Source: JACMOY01 sp038322575 (lineage in GTDB: Bacteria > Actinomycetota > Actinomycetes > Actinomycetales > Angustibacteraceae). From it: DNA of 64,000 nt. Positions 8,683 to 17,962 of the stretch are shown here, piece after piece (the first letter of the stretch is position 1; every line of letters starts with the position of its first letter). The translations under genes were made by a program, and so were the position numbers. The notes below the pieces were generated by a model, which saw only the letters and a program-made list of their open reading frames with translations, did not search any database and was not told the origin of the DNA. The stretch spans positions 1-64,000 of the forward strand of contig JBBQGB010000007.1 of the NCBI GenBank assembly GCA_038322575.1, written 5' to 3'.

Positions 8683-11600
8683 ATGTTCCGCAAGGTCCTG
8701 GTCGCCAACCGCGGCGAGATCGCCGTCCGCGCCTTCCGCGCCGCCACCGAGCTGGGTGCGGCCACCGTGGCCGTGTTCCCCGCCGAGGACCGCCGCAGCG
8801 AGCACCGCAGCAAGGCCGACGAGGCCTACCAGATCGGTGAGCCCGGCCACCCGGTGCGCGCGTACCTCGACCCCGCCGAGATCGTCCGCGTCGCCCGCGA
8901 GTCGGCCGCCGACGCCGTGTACCCCGGCTACGGCTTCCTGTCCGAGAACCCCGACCTGGCGCAGGCCTGCGCCGACGCCGGCCTGACGTTCGTCGGTCCA
9001 CCGGCGTCGGTGCTGCACCTGACCGGCAACAAGGCTCGCGCCATCGCCGCGGCCCGCGAGGCCGGCCTGCCGGTGCTCGCGAGCGCTGCGCCCAGCACGG
9101 ACGTCGACACGCTCGTGGCCGCCGCACCCGAGGTCGGTTTCCCGATCTTCGTCAAGGCGGTCGCCGGCGGCGGCGGGCGCGGGATGCGCCGGGTCGAGCG
9201 GCCCGAGGACCTGCGCGAGTCGATCGAGGCGGCGATGCGCGAGGCCGAGAGCGCCTTCGGCGACGCGACCGTGTTCCTGGAGAAGGCGGTCGTGTCGCCG
9301 CGGCACATCGAGGTGCAGATCCTCGCGGACGCCGCGGGCAACGTCGTCCACCTGTTCGAGCGCGACTGCTCGGTGCAGCGACGCCACCAGAAGGTCGTCG
9401 AGATCGCACCGGCACCGAACCTGGATCCCGCTGTGCGAGAGGCGATGTGCGCGCACGCTGTCGCGTTCGCGCGACACATCGGCTACGTCAACGCCGGCAC
9501 CGTCGAGTTCCTGCTCGACCCCGACGGGTCGTTCGTGTTCATCGAGATGAACCCGCGCATCCAGGTCGAGCACACGGTGACCGAGGAGGTCACCGACGTC
9601 GACCTGGTCCAGGCCCAGCTGCGGATCGCCAGCGGCGAGACCCTCGACGACCTGGGCCTGCGGCAGGAGTCCATCCGGGTCAACGGGGCGGCGCTGCAGT
9701 GCCGGATCACCACCGAGGACCCGAGCAACGGCTTCCGCCCGGACACCGGCACGATCACCACGTACCGCTCGGCCGGCGGGGCCGGCGTCCGCCTGGACGG
9801 CGGGACGGTGTTCGTGGGCGCTGAGATCGGCGCCCACTTCGACTCGATGCTGGTCAAGCTGACCTGCCGCGGACGCGACTTCACGACCGCCGTACGCCGG
9901 TCCCGGCGCGCTCTCGCCGAGTTCCGGATCCGCGGGGTGGCCACCAACATCCCGTTCCTGCAGGCGCTGCTCGACCAGCCCGACTTCGTCGCCGGGCGGC
10001 TGTCGACCTCGTTCATCGAGGAGCGCCCAGACCTGTTGCGCGCCAGGCCCCCTGGTGACCGCGGCACCAAGCTGCTCAGCTACCTGGCCTACATGAGCGT
10101 CAACCAGCCGCACGGGCCCTCGCGGGGTCTGGCCGACCCGGCGTCCAAGCTGCCGCCCGTCGACCTGACCTCACCGCCACCGCCCGGCAGCCGCGACCTG
10201 CTGGTGCGCGTCGGCCCCGAGGCGTTCGCGCGCGCCCTGCGCGAGCAGACCGCGGTGGCGGTCACCGACACGACGTTCCGCGACGCGCACCAGTCGCTGC
10301 TGGCGACCCGCGTGCGCACCCGCGACCTGATCGCTGCCGCCGGACCGGTCGCTCGGCTCACCCCGCAGCTGTGGAGCGTCGAGGCCTGGGGCGGGGCGAC
10401 GTACGACGTGGCACTGCGCTTCCTCGCCGAGAACCCGTGGGACCGGCTGGCCGCACTGCGCCAGGCGATGCCCAACCTGTGCCTGCAGATGCTGCTGCGC
10501 GGGCGCAACACCGTCGGCTACACCCCGTACCCCACGCGGGTGACCGACGCGTTCGTCGAGGAGGCCGCGCGCACCGGCATCGACGTGTTCCGGGTGTTCG
10601 ACGCCCTCAACGACGTCGAGCAGATGCGGCCGGCGATCGAGGCCGTGCGCGCCACCGGCACCGCGGTCGCGGAGGTGGCGCTGTGCTACACCGGTGACCT
10701 CAGCGACCCGGCCGAGACGCTCTACACCCTGGACTACTACCTGGCGCTGGCCGAGCGGATCGTCGCGGCGGGCGCGCACGTGCTGGCGATCAAGGACATG
10801 GCCGGCCTGCTGCGCGTCCCGGCTGCACGCACCCTGGTGACCGCGCTGCGCGAGCGGTTCGACCTGCCCGTGCACCTGCACACCCACGACACCCCCGGCG
10901 GCCAGCTCGCGACGCTGCTCGCCGCAATCGACGCCGGTGTCGACGCGGTCGACGTCGCCAGCGCGGCCATGGCCGGCACGACCAGCCAGCCGCCGATGTC
11001 GGCGCTGATCGGCGCGACCGACTTCACCACTCGGGCAACGGGTCTGGACCTTCGCGCCGTCTGCGACCTGGAGCCCTACTGGGAGGCCGTCCGTCGGCTG
11101 TACGCGCCGTTCGAGTCCGGCCTGCCCGCCCCCACCGGCCGGGTCTACGACCACGAGATCCCCGGCGGGCAGCTGTCGAACCTGCGCCAGCAGGCCATCG
11201 CGCTGGGCCTGGGCGAGAAGTTCGAGGCGATCGAGGACACCTACGCCGCCGCCAACCGCATCCTGGGCAACGTGGTCAAGGTGACCCCGAGCAGCAAGGT
11301 CGTCGGCGACCTCGCGCTCGCCCTGGTCGGTCGGGGCGCCGACCCGGCCGGCTTCGAGGCCGACCCGCAGGCGTACGACGTGCCCGACTCGGTCATCGGT
11401 TTCCTGCAGGGTGAGCTCGGTGATCCGCCCGGCGGGTGGCCAGAACCGTTCCGCAGCAAGGCGCTCGAGGGCCGTACGCCCCGCCCCGGTGTCGCCGAGC
11501 TCACCGAGGACGACGAGGCGGGGCTCGCGCTGCACCGCCGCGAGACGCTCAACCGGCTGCTGTTCGCCGGACCGGCCAAGGACTACCAGGCCTCCCTGGA

Positions 11601-12060
11601 CACCTACAGCGACATCTCGGTGCTGCCGACCGAGCAGTTCCTGCACGGGCTGACCCGAGGCGTCGAGGTCGAGGTCGAGATCGAGGCCGGCAAGCGCCTG
11701 CTCGTGGGGATCCAGTCGGTCAGCGACGTCGACGCGCGCGGGTTCCGCACGGTCATGTGCACCCTGAACGGCCAGCTGCGACCGGTGCAGACCCGCGACG
11801 AGAAGGCCGAGGTCGACGTCCGGGCCACCGAGAAGGCCGACCCGGCCCAGCCCGGTCAGGTCGCGGCGCCGTTCGCCGGCGTCGTCTCGCTCGCGGTCGA
11901 GGTGGGTGCCACGGTGGCGGCCGGCGCGACGGTGGCCACGATCGAGGCGATGAAGATGGAGGCGGCGATCACCACGCCCGTCGCCGGCACGGTCGAGCGG
12001 CTCGCGATCGGCGGTCAGCAGCAGGTCGAGGGCGGCGACCTCCTGGTCGTCATCACCTGA
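8683..12060 (+). CDS. pyc: Pyruvate carboxylase
   Basis: The biotin enzyme that makes oxaloacetate from pyruvate, bicarbonate and ATP, feeding the citric acid cycle. At 1125 residues it is a full-length single-chain enzyme. Biotin carboxylase is at about 1-455 (opens VLVANRGEIAVRAFRA; glycine-rich AGGGGRGMR; EMNPRIQVEHTVTE). Carboxyltransferase is at about 530-800 (DTTFRDAHQSLLATR; HLHTHDT metal site), followed by the PYC tetramerisation region. The C-terminal biotinyl domain carries the acceptor lysine in EAMKMEA near residue 1091. ATG 8683 has a good ribosome binding site. Monocistronic; it ends against a strong inverted repeat. Confidence 0.97.
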   Translation: MFRKVLVANRGEIAVRAFRAATELGAATVAVFPAEDRRSEHRSKADEAYQIGEPGHPVRAYLDPAEIVRVARESAADAVYPGYGFLSENPDLAQACADAGLTFVGPPASVLHLTGNKARAIAAAREAGLPVLASAAPSTDVDTLVAAAPEVGFPIFVKAVAGGGGRGMRRVERPEDLRESIEAAMREAESAFGDATVFLEKAVVSPRHIEVQILADAAGNVVHLFERDCSVQRRHQKVVEIAPAPNLDPAVREAMCAHAVAFARHIGYVNAGTVEFLLDPDGSFVFIEMNPRIQVEHTVTEEVTDVDLVQAQLRIASGETLDDLGLRQESIRVNGAALQCRITTEDPSNGFRPDTGTITTYRSAGGAGVRLDGGTVFVGAEIGAHFDSMLVKLTCRGRDFTTAVRRSRRALAEFRIRGVATNIPFLQALLDQPDFVAGRLSTSFIEERPDLLRARPPGDRGTKLLSYLAYMSVNQPHGPSRGLADPASKLPPVDLTSPPPPGSRDLLVRVGPEAFARALREQTAVAVTDTTFRDAHQSLLATRVRTRDLIAAAGPVARLTPQLWSVEAWGGATYDVALRFLAENPWDRLAALRQAMPNLCLQMLLRGRNTVGYTPYPTRVTDAFVEEAARTGIDVFRVFDALNDVEQMRPAIEAVRATGTAVAEVALCYTGDLSDPAETLYTLDYYLALAERIVAAGAHVLAIKDMAGLLRVPAARTLVTALRERFDLPVHLHTHDTPGGQLATLLAAIDAGVDAVDVASAAMAGTTSQPPMSALIGATDFTTRATGLDLRAVCDLEPYWEAVRRLYAPFESGLPAPTGRVYDHEIPGGQLSNLRQQAIALGLGEKFEAIEDTYAAANRILGNVVKVTPSSKVVGDLALALVGRGADPAGFEADPQAYDVPDSVIGFLQGELGDPPGGWPEPFRSKALEGRTPRPGVAELTEDDEAGLALHRRETLNRLLFAGPAKDYQASLDTYSDISVLPTEQFLHGLTRGVEVEVEIEAGKRLLVGIQSVSDVDARGFRTVMCTLNGQLRPVQTRDEKAEVDVRATEKADPAQPGQVAAPFAGVVSLAVEVGATVAAGATVATIEAMKMEAAITTPVAGTVERLAIGGQQQVEGGDLLVVIT

Positions 12061-12076
12061 GCGCCCCGCTCACCCT

Positions 12077-12140
12077 CGCACTTGCGTCACCAACTGACGT
12101 GGAGCGCGCAACGTCGGCGGCAGTTGGTGACGCAAGTGCG
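12077..12140. terminator. Inverted repeat with 20-bp perfect arms between pyc and the DUF2207 gene
   Basis: Arms 12077-12096 and 12121-12140 are perfect complements (core cacttgcgtcaccaactg), separated by a 24-base loop. The repeat lies 17 bp after the pyc stop and reaches to within 2 bp of the DUF2207 stop, so it probably terminates transcription from both sides. It has no T-tract. Arms that are long and less GC-extreme than the surroundings could also mark a dispersed palindromic repeat. Confidence 0.6.
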
Positions 12141-12142
12141 CA

Positions 12143-14014
12143 TCACCAGGAGCCGCCGCCACCACCACCGCCGCCACCGCCGCTGAACCCGCCGCCGCCG
12201 CTGAACCCGCTGCCGCCGGACGCCGCCGGGGTCGACACGAGGGCGCTGTTGGCGGTGGTCTCGAACGAGTTCAGGCTGCTGCCCAGGGCGAGGTAGGTCC
12301 AGGTCGGTGAGGAGCCGACGTACCAGCCGGGGCGCTGCAGCTCAACGCCCTGGCGGGCCAGGTCGTCGAAGACCTTCGCCCAGCGCTCGGCGACCCCGAA
12401 CACGATGGCGTAGGGCAGGTAGCGGCTGAACAGGTCCTGGCCCTCCTCGAAGCGGATCTGGTCGGCCTCGGCGGTGGTGAGGTAGAGCCGGAAACCTTCT
12501 GCCTGCGCCAGGATCGCCGAACCGGCGGCGGTACGAGCCGGCATCCGCCCGGCGAGCAGCAGGACGACCAGACCGCCCACGAAGACGCCCGCCGCCAGCA
12601 CCGACACGTTGATGCTGGCCAGGCCGCCGAGGAACAGCACCGCGAACGCGAGCACGCACAGGCCCCCGCCGAGCACACGGAACCCGCTGCGCACCGACTG
12701 CGGGTTGCCCCTGAACCACCCGCGGGCGGTGACGTCGTCGTACAGCCGGCTCTGGGTGGCCTTGAGGTCGGCGGCGAAGGTGTTCTTCAGGTCCTCCATC
12801 CGCACCTCGTCGCGGCCGCGGAAGATCGCCTGCATCAGGGCCAGCTCGTAGGGCAGCAGCTCGACCGCCGGCGCCGGCGACACGACCCGCAGCCACCAGT
12901 CCTGCTCACCCTCGATCTCCTCGATCCGCAGGTAGCCGCGCACCGCCAGGTCGATGATCGTGGCCGTCACGTCGACGGTGTTGGCCTGCTCGTCGACCAG
13001 AGTGCCGACCTCGCCGGGGCGCAGGTCGTCCGGCGGGGTGAACCGCACGGCGACCTCGGGCCGGCGGCCCACCAGCGCCTCGGCCCCGGAGTCGTTGGAC
13101 GCGGGCAGCAGGCCGGGGGTGAGCCCGACGTACTGCGAGTCGCGACCGCGGCGGCGCACGAGCAGGCCCATCCCGCCGGCGATCAGCAGCGCCAGCGCGC
13201 CGCCCCCGCCCACGGCGTACGGCGACACCTGGGTGATCCGGGCCAGCCCGGTCGCGGGCCGGTCCTCGATGATCGGCGCGGCGTCCGTGACGGTGCCGGT
13301 CGGGTAGGCGAGCAGGACCGACATGCCCTGTCCCGGCTGCAGGCCCTGGGCCGCGAAGGTCGAGCTCGAGCCGGCGGTGGCGTCGCACGTGTCGGTGCTG
13401 CCGCGCACGCCGCGGTAGCACAGCGCCTGCGTCGCGGCCTGCGGCGCCGTCACGGTCACCCGCGCCCGCTCAATCGGGACCTGCCACTCGTCACCGGTGA
13501 TGTTCCAGTACAGCTCGTCGTGCGGGGGGATCGTCGTTTCGCCGGACGTCGACGCGGTCGTGATCCGGTTGAAGGTCCCGAGGACGGTGTAGTCCAGCAC
13601 GTACGTCTGGGTGCCCTGCACGGTCTGGTCGGCGTTGCCGATCTGGATGTGCGTGATGTCGCCGGTGTCCTGCACCTGCGTGTCGGCCGGGGCGCCGGTC
13701 GGGCTGCTCACCTGCACGTCCTGCACCGGGTAGCGGCGCACCTGGTCGCCGCCGCTGCGGTTCGGGTCGTAGGTGAACCGGGTGCGCAGGTCGCGGTAGA
13801 TCCCGTGGTGGCTGGACCCGGCGAACACGTACTGGATGGTCTCGCGGACGTGGATCGAGCCGTCCGCCCGGACGTCGACCTGGGCCTGGTACGACGGGAT
13901 CGACTCGCCGGTGTCGGCAGCCGCGGGGGTGGCGGCCACCCCCGACAGGACGGCGCCCGCTGCGAGCAGCACCCCCGTCGCCCACCATCGACGTGCGTCC
14001 CCCCGCAGCCGCAC
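12143..14014 (-). CDS. DUF2207 family membrane protein
   Basis: A 623-residue protein with a signal peptide (residues 1-34), an extracellular domain of about 200 residues opening with Y-Q-A-Q-V-D-V-R-A-D-G-S-I-H-V-R-E, one helix near 265-285, a cytoplasmic part, and a hydrophobic pair near 450-495. The tail is glycine-rich with F-S-G-G-G-G repeats ending GGSW, typical of DUF2207 proteins. The family has no established biochemical function. Its GTG start at 14014 overlaps the smpB stop (TAGTG), so translation may be coupled to smpB. A later start would still leave a plausible signal peptide. Last gene of the prfB-to-smpB strand block. Confidence 0.85.
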   Translation of the reverse strand: MRLRGDARRWWATGVLLAAGAVLSGVAATPAAADTGESIPSYQAQVDVRADGSIHVRETIQYVFAGSSHHGIYRDLRTRFTYDPNRSGGDQVRRYPVQDVQVSSPTGAPADTQVQDTGDITHIQIGNADQTVQGTQTYVLDYTVLGTFNRITTASTSGETTIPPHDELYWNITGDEWQVPIERARVTVTAPQAATQALCYRGVRGSTDTCDATAGSSSTFAAQGLQPGQGMSVLLAYPTGTVTDAAPIIEDRPATGLARITQVSPYAVGGGGALALLIAGGMGLLVRRRGRDSQYVGLTPGLLPASNDSGAEALVGRRPEVAVRFTPPDDLRPGEVGTLVDEQANTVDVTATIIDLAVRGYLRIEEIEGEQDWWLRVVSPAPAVELLPYELALMQAIFRGRDEVRMEDLKNTFAADLKATQSRLYDDVTARGWFRGNPQSVRSGFRVLGGGLCVLAFAVLFLGGLASINVSVLAAGVFVGGLVVLLLAGRMPARTAAGSAILAQAEGFRLYLTTAEADQIRFEEGQDLFSRYLPYAIVFGVAERWAKVFDDLARQGVELQRPGWYVGSSPTWTYLALGSSLNSFETTANSALVSTPAASGGSGFSGGGGFSGGGGGGGGGGSW

Positions 14015-14481
14015 TAGACCTCCCGGTGGGCGATGGCCCGCGCGGCGTCGCGGTTGTCCTGACGCTCACGCAGCGCCTGCCGCTTGTCGTAGTTCTTCTT
14101 GCCGCGCGCCACGGCGATCTCGACCTTGGCCTTGCCGTCCAGGAAGTACAGGGCGAGCGGCACGATCGTGTGACCCTGCTCGCGGGTGGCCTCGGCCAGC
14201 CGGACGATCTCGTGGTGGTGCAGCAGCAGCTTGCGCCGCCGCCGCGGCTCGTGGTTGGTCCACGTGCCCGCGGTGTACTCGGGGATGTGGACGCCGGCCA
14301 GCCACACCTCGCCGTCCTCGACCGTCGCGTACCCGTCGACCAGCGAGGCCCGGCCCGCGCGCAACGACTTCACCTCGGTGCCGACCAGGACGAGCCCGGC
14401 CTCGAGGACGTCCTCGACCAGGTAGTCGTGGCGGGCCTTGCGGTTGCTCGCGACGAGCTTGCGCCCTTTCTCCTTCACCAC
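14014..14481 (-). CDS. smpB: SsrA-binding protein SmpB
   Basis: A 155-residue partner of tmRNA that delivers it to stalled ribosomes for trans-translation. It has the OB-fold core with V-L-V-G-T-E-V-K-S-L-R-A-G-R-A-S-L near residues 30-46, a basic HEPRRRRKLLLHHHEI stretch, and the C-terminal tail A-R-G-K-K-N-Y-D-K-R that enters the decoding centre. Tandem GTG codons at 14481 and 14478 are both possible starts. A TACCCT hexamer ends 7 bp before the first and no Shine-Dalgarno sequence is visible, so the transcript is probably leaderless. I looked for the tmRNA gene nearby and did not find it. Confidence 0.96.
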   Translation of the reverse strand: MVKEKGRKLVASNRKARHDYLVEDVLEAGLVLVGTEVKSLRAGRASLVDGYATVEDGEVWLAGVHIPEYTAGTWTNHEPRRRRKLLLHHHEIVRLAEATREQGHTIVPLALYFLDGKAKVEIAVARGKKNYDKRQALRERQDNRDAARAIAHREV

Positions 14482-14488
14482 GTCACGC

Positions 14489-14494
14489 AGGGTA
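14489..14494 (-). promoter_or_regulatory. Candidate -10 (TACCCT) for leaderless smpB
   Basis: On the minus strand TACCCT is followed by 7 bp and GTG 14481. It lies between the M23 gene stop (14504) and smpB, giving smpB its own promoter. Confidence 0.5.
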
Positions 14495-14503
14495 CTCGTT
14501 CGG

Positions 14504-15922
14504 TCAGAGCCACTTGCGCGGGTTGACCGGCAGCCCGTTGTCGTAGGTCTCGAAGTGCAGGTGGCAACCGGTCGAGCTGCCGGTCGTCCCGGAGTAGCCG
14601 ATCAGCTGACCGCGGCTGACCGAGCCGCTGTGCACGACGATGCTCGTCAGGTGGTTGTACGTCGTGGCCAGGCCGACGTCGCCCACCAGGCCGTGGTCGA
14701 CGACGATGCGGTTGCCGTAGCCCCCGCCCCAGCCGGCGCTGACGACCTGACCCTCGGCCGCCGCGCGCACGGGGGTGCCGCACGCCACCCCGAAGTCGAT
14801 CCCGGCGTGCAGCCGCCAGTAGTGCAGGATCGGGTGGAAGCGCATTCCGAACTCCGACGTCACGTACGCGTTGGCGACGGGCTCGGTGAGGTAGCCCGAG
14901 CTGGTGAACCCCCCATAGCTCGATCCGGAGGAGCCGTCCGACGAGCCCGACGACGAGCTGCCCGACGACCCGTTGGCGGACCGGCCGGCGCGGGCCGCAC
15001 GAGCGCGTTCGCGCGCCGCGGCGGCCCGCTTGCGCTGGACGGCCTCACGGGCGCGGGCGGCCGCTGCCGCGCGGGCGGCCCGGTCGCGCGCGGCCTTGAT
15101 CCGAGCCTGCCGGGCGATCTCGGCCAGCTGCGCCCCGAGCTTGCGGGACTGGGCCTGCAGCGCGTCCAGCCGCGCCCGTTCGGCCCGCTTGCGGGCGGCG
15201 ACGGTGGCCACCTGCGAGCCCTGGCGGGCGACCAGCGCGTCGACCCCGGCCTTGGCGGCCGCGGCGGCGCGGGTGGCGGCCTGGGTCTGCAGCAGGTGGG
15301 CGGCGGCCTGCGCCTTGAGCAGGGCGCTCTGCCGGCGCACCGCGGTCAGCCTCGACCGAGCCGCGCTGGTGTCGGCGCGCAGGACGGCGAGGCGGGCCAG
15401 CGCGTCGCCCTGGATGCGCAGCGCCGTGTCGACCAGCACCACGCGGCTGGCGAAGTCGTCGGCGCTCTGCGCCTGCAGGGCCACCGAGATCTCGCCCATC
15501 CCCGCCGTCTGGTAGGCCTGCCGGGCGATCCCGCCGATCACGGTGGTCGTGGCGGCGGCGTCGCGGGCGGTGCCGGCCAGCGCGTCGACCGCCTTGCCCT
15601 CCTGCGCCGTGGACACCTCGAGCCGGCGCCCCAGCTCGTGGTCGCGCTCGACGGCGTCGGACTCGGCCTGCTCGGCCGAGGCCAGTGCCGCGCGCGCCCC
15701 CGGCAGCTGTGACTGGGTGCGCTGCAGGGCGACGAACGCGCTGGTCAGCGCGGCGTCGGTCTCGTCCAGATCACCCTTGAGCGCGCCGATGCTGGCATCG
15801 ACCTTGCGCTTGGTGTCCTCGGGCCCCGCCTGGGCGGTCGCGACCGGGATCGCGAGCGTGGCCACCACGACCAGCGAGACCACGCCCGCAGCGGTGCGCA
15901 GGCGCGTGGTCGAAGGGCGCAT
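14504..15922 (-). CDS. M23 (LytM) peptidase with N-terminal coiled coil
   Basis: A 472-residue exported cell-wall hydrolase of EnvC/RipC layout. It has a signal peptide (residues 1-32, ending A-T-A-Q-A), an Ala/Arg-rich coiled coil over about 35-315, a Ser/Gly linker near 320-345, and an M23 domain at 365-472. The zinc ligands are visible as H-A-G-I-D-F-G and H-L-H-F-E, so it should be catalytically active, unlike regulatory EnvC-type proteins. It lies directly downstream of ftsE-ftsX, and FtsEX complexes activate such coiled-coil peptidases across the membrane, so it is the likely FtsX partner for daughter-cell separation. ATG 15922 begins the signal peptide. Confidence 0.92.
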   Translation of the reverse strand: MRPSTTRLRTAAGVVSLVVVATLAIPVATAQAGPEDTKRKVDASIGALKGDLDETDAALTSAFVALQRTQSQLPGARAALASAEQAESDAVERDHELGRRLEVSTAQEGKAVDALAGTARDAAATTTVIGGIARQAYQTAGMGEISVALQAQSADDFASRVVLVDTALRIQGDALARLAVLRADTSAARSRLTAVRRQSALLKAQAAAHLLQTQAATRAAAAAKAGVDALVARQGSQVATVAARKRAERARLDALQAQSRKLGAQLAEIARQARIKAARDRAARAAAAARAREAVQRKRAAAARERARAARAGRSANGSSGSSSSGSSDGSSGSSYGGFTSSGYLTEPVANAYVTSEFGMRFHPILHYWRLHAGIDFGVACGTPVRAAAEGQVVSAGWGGGYGNRIVVDHGLVGDVGLATTYNHLTSIVVHSGSVSRGQLIGYSGTTGSSTGCHLHFETYDNGLPVNPRKWL

Positions 15923-16029
15923 CGGCCGCGGGCTCCTCGGGTGGTCAGGGACGGTCGGCGGCGACGGACGCCACACACGTCACTGTGGTACCACGAGTCA
16001 CCGCGCCGATCGGGGAGGCGCCACCGGCG

Positions 16030-16938
16030 TCAGACCCGCAGATAGCGCCGCAGGGTGAAGAAGGACGCGAAGATCGCCATGGCGAGGCCGGTGGCGAACA
16101 GCAGCGGGGCGACGGCCAGCACGTCGCTGGTGGTGATGAAGCGGAAGAACGGCAGCAGCGGCGACAGGAAGCCGGTGACGCCGAAGTGCACACCGGCCCA
16201 GAGCAGACCGGTGGCGATCACGGAGCCCACGATCGTGGCCAGCACCGCCTCCAGGACGAACGGCAGCTGGATCAGCAGGTTCGAGGCCCCGACCAGCCGC
16301 ATGATGCCCGTCTCGCGGCGCCGGCTGAACGCGGACAGCCGCACGGTCGTGGCCACCAGCAGCACGGCCGAGACCGTCATGACGATCGCGAACCCGCGGG
16401 CCACCCAGGTGAGCACGTTCAGCACCTTGAACAGGTTGCCGAGCAGGGCCCGCTGGTCGAGCACCTGCTCGACACCGGGGGCACCCTGGAACGCGCTCGC
16501 GATCACGGCGTACTTCTGCGGGTCGCTCAGCTTGACCCGGAAGCTCTCGGGCATCTGGTCGACCTTGAGGTTGTCCAGGATGGCGGAGTTCTTGAACTGC
16601 TGCTTGAACCGCTGGAACGACTCCTGCTTCGACTCGTAGTACACGGTCTGCACCAACGGTTTCAGCGAGTTCAGCTGGGTCTCGAGCTCGGTCCGCTGCG
16701 CCTGGGTGACCTCGCCGTCCGCGCAGTTCGGCACCTCGGACGCCTGCCCGCACATGAAGATCGAGACCTCGACCCGGTCGTACCAGTAGTCCTTCATCGT
16801 CGAGACCTGAGCGCTGGACAGCAGCCCGAAACCGAAGAAGAACAGCGACACCATGGTCACGAGGACGACCGAGATCGTCATCGAGAGGTTGCGGCGCAGG
16901 CCGATACCCATCTCGCTGAGGACGAACTGCAGGCGCAT
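16030..16938 (-). CDS. ftsX: Cell division permease-like protein FtsX
   Basis: A 302-residue membrane protein with one N-terminal helix (about residues 22-45), a large extracytoplasmic loop (about 46-165), and three C-terminal helices, the FtsX plan. The loop contains two Cys (near residues 61 and 70) that could form a disulfide. With FtsE it couples cytoplasmic ATP hydrolysis to activation of a peptidoglycan hydrolase, most likely the M23 protein encoded 107 bp downstream. ATG 16938 is preceded by AAGGAAG. It lies 36 bp downstream of ftsE. Confidence 0.95.
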   Translation of the reverse strand: MRLQFVLSEMGIGLRRNLSMTISVVLVTMVSLFFFGFGLLSSAQVSTMKDYWYDRVEVSIFMCGQASEVPNCADGEVTQAQRTELETQLNSLKPLVQTVYYESKQESFQRFKQQFKNSAILDNLKVDQMPESFRVKLSDPQKYAVIASAFQGAPGVEQVLDQRALLGNLFKVLNVLTWVARGFAIVMTVSAVLLVATTVRLSAFSRRRETGIMRLVGASNLLIQLPFVLEAVLATIVGSVIATGLLWAGVHFGVTGFLSPLLPFFRFITTSDVLAVAPLLFATGLAMAIFASFFTLRRYLRV

Positions 16939-16974
16939 GGCTTCCTTCGGGTGGGCGGTGGGGGGAGCGCCGGA

Positions 16975-17664
16975 TCAGCGCTGGTGGCCGTAGACGCCGC
17001 GCGCCTGGTCACGGACGAGCTTGCCGTCCTCGAGCTCGATGACCCGCTTGCGCATCTGGTCGACGATCTCGTCGTCGTGCGTGGCCATGACGATGGTCGT
17101 GCCGGTGCGGTTGATGCGGTCGAGCAGCCGCATGATGTCGATGCTCGTCGTGGGGTCGAGGTTGCCGGTCGGCTCGTCGGCCAGCACGATCGCCGGCCGG
17201 TTGACGAAGGCGCGGGCGATCGCGACCCGCTGCTGCTCGCCGCCGGACAGCTCGTGCGGGTAGCGCTTGCCCTTGCCGTCCAGGCCGACCAGCTCGAGCG
17301 TCTCGGGCACGACCTGGGCGATCGTGTGCCGCGGCTTGCCGATCACCTGCAACGCGAACGCGACGTTCTGCGACACGGTCTTGTTCGGCAGCAGCCGGAA
17401 GTCCTGGAAGACCGTGCCGATCTGGCGCCGCAGCTGGGGCACCTTCCAGCTCGACAGCGTGGCCAGGTTGCGACCGGCCACGTGCACCGTGCCGGACGAC
17501 GCCCGCTCCTCCTTCAGCACCAGGCGGAGCAGGGTGGACTTGCCCGACCCCGAGGCGCCGACGATGAAGACGAACTCGCCGCGCTCGACCTCGACCGTGA
17601 CGTGGTCCAGCGCCGGTCGGGCCGCGGCGGCGTACACCTTCGAGACGTCGTCCAGCCGGATCAT
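16975..17664 (-). CDS. ftsE: Cell division ATP-binding protein FtsE
   Basis: A 229-residue ABC ATPase, the FtsX partner. It shows Walker A GASGSGKST, the FtsE-typical Q-loop VFQDFRLLPNKTV, signature LSGGEQQR, Walker B IVLADEPTGNLDP and H-loop MATHD. ATG 17664 starts at the conserved M-I-R-L-D-D-V-S-K-V-Y; the frame is open upstream without homology. First gene of the ftsE-ftsX-M23 unit, about 300 bp downstream of prfB. A TACCAT hexamer at 17740-17745 (minus strand) is a possible -10. Confidence 0.95.
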   Translation of the reverse strand: MIRLDDVSKVYAAAARPALDHVTVEVERGEFVFIVGASGSGKSTLLRLVLKEERASSGTVHVAGRNLATLSSWKVPQLRRQIGTVFQDFRLLPNKTVSQNVAFALQVIGKPRHTIAQVVPETLELVGLDGKGKRYPHELSGGEQQRVAIARAFVNRPAIVLADEPTGNLDPTTSIDIMRLLDRINRTGTTIVMATHDDEIVDQMRKRVIELEDGKLVRDQARGVYGHQR

Positions 17665-17962
17665 GGTCGGTGCGGGCCTGTCTGAGAGTCCTGGCCGAGC
17701 CCCGAGCGGGCCGGTCGGCGTCCGTCGTCCGCCACGGTGATGGTACGTCGGCGCCGGGCCCGCGCCGGGCACCTCGGGTCGGTCGGGCGTTGCGTGACCA
17801 CGACGCACCGAAGGGTCGAAGCACCATCAGACCACGCTCGCACTCACGGTGCGTCACGGACGGCACCGCGTCGGTTCGCACTGGTCCGAACGCGGCCACC
17901 GACCTGACCGACGGTGATCGAGCTGACGCGTCTGGTCAGCGCCGTGCACCGGCGCCCGCGCC
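17665..17962 (-). other. Intergenic region between prfB and ftsE
   Basis: No credible gene is seen. Just past the prfB stop is a 6-bp stem (17922-17927 with 17935-17940), and further on a 9-bp inverted repeat (17802-17810 with 17847-17855); either could end prfB transcription. A possible -10 for ftsE (TACCAT, 17740-17745, minus strand) follows. All are motif-level suggestions. Confidence 0.4.

Noticed and set aside
14014..17962. A tmRNA (ssrA) gene near smpB
   Set aside because: Some actinobacteria have ssrA beside smpB, but I found no tRNA-like ends or tag-peptide frame in the gaps around smpB, M23, ftsX or in 17665-17962.
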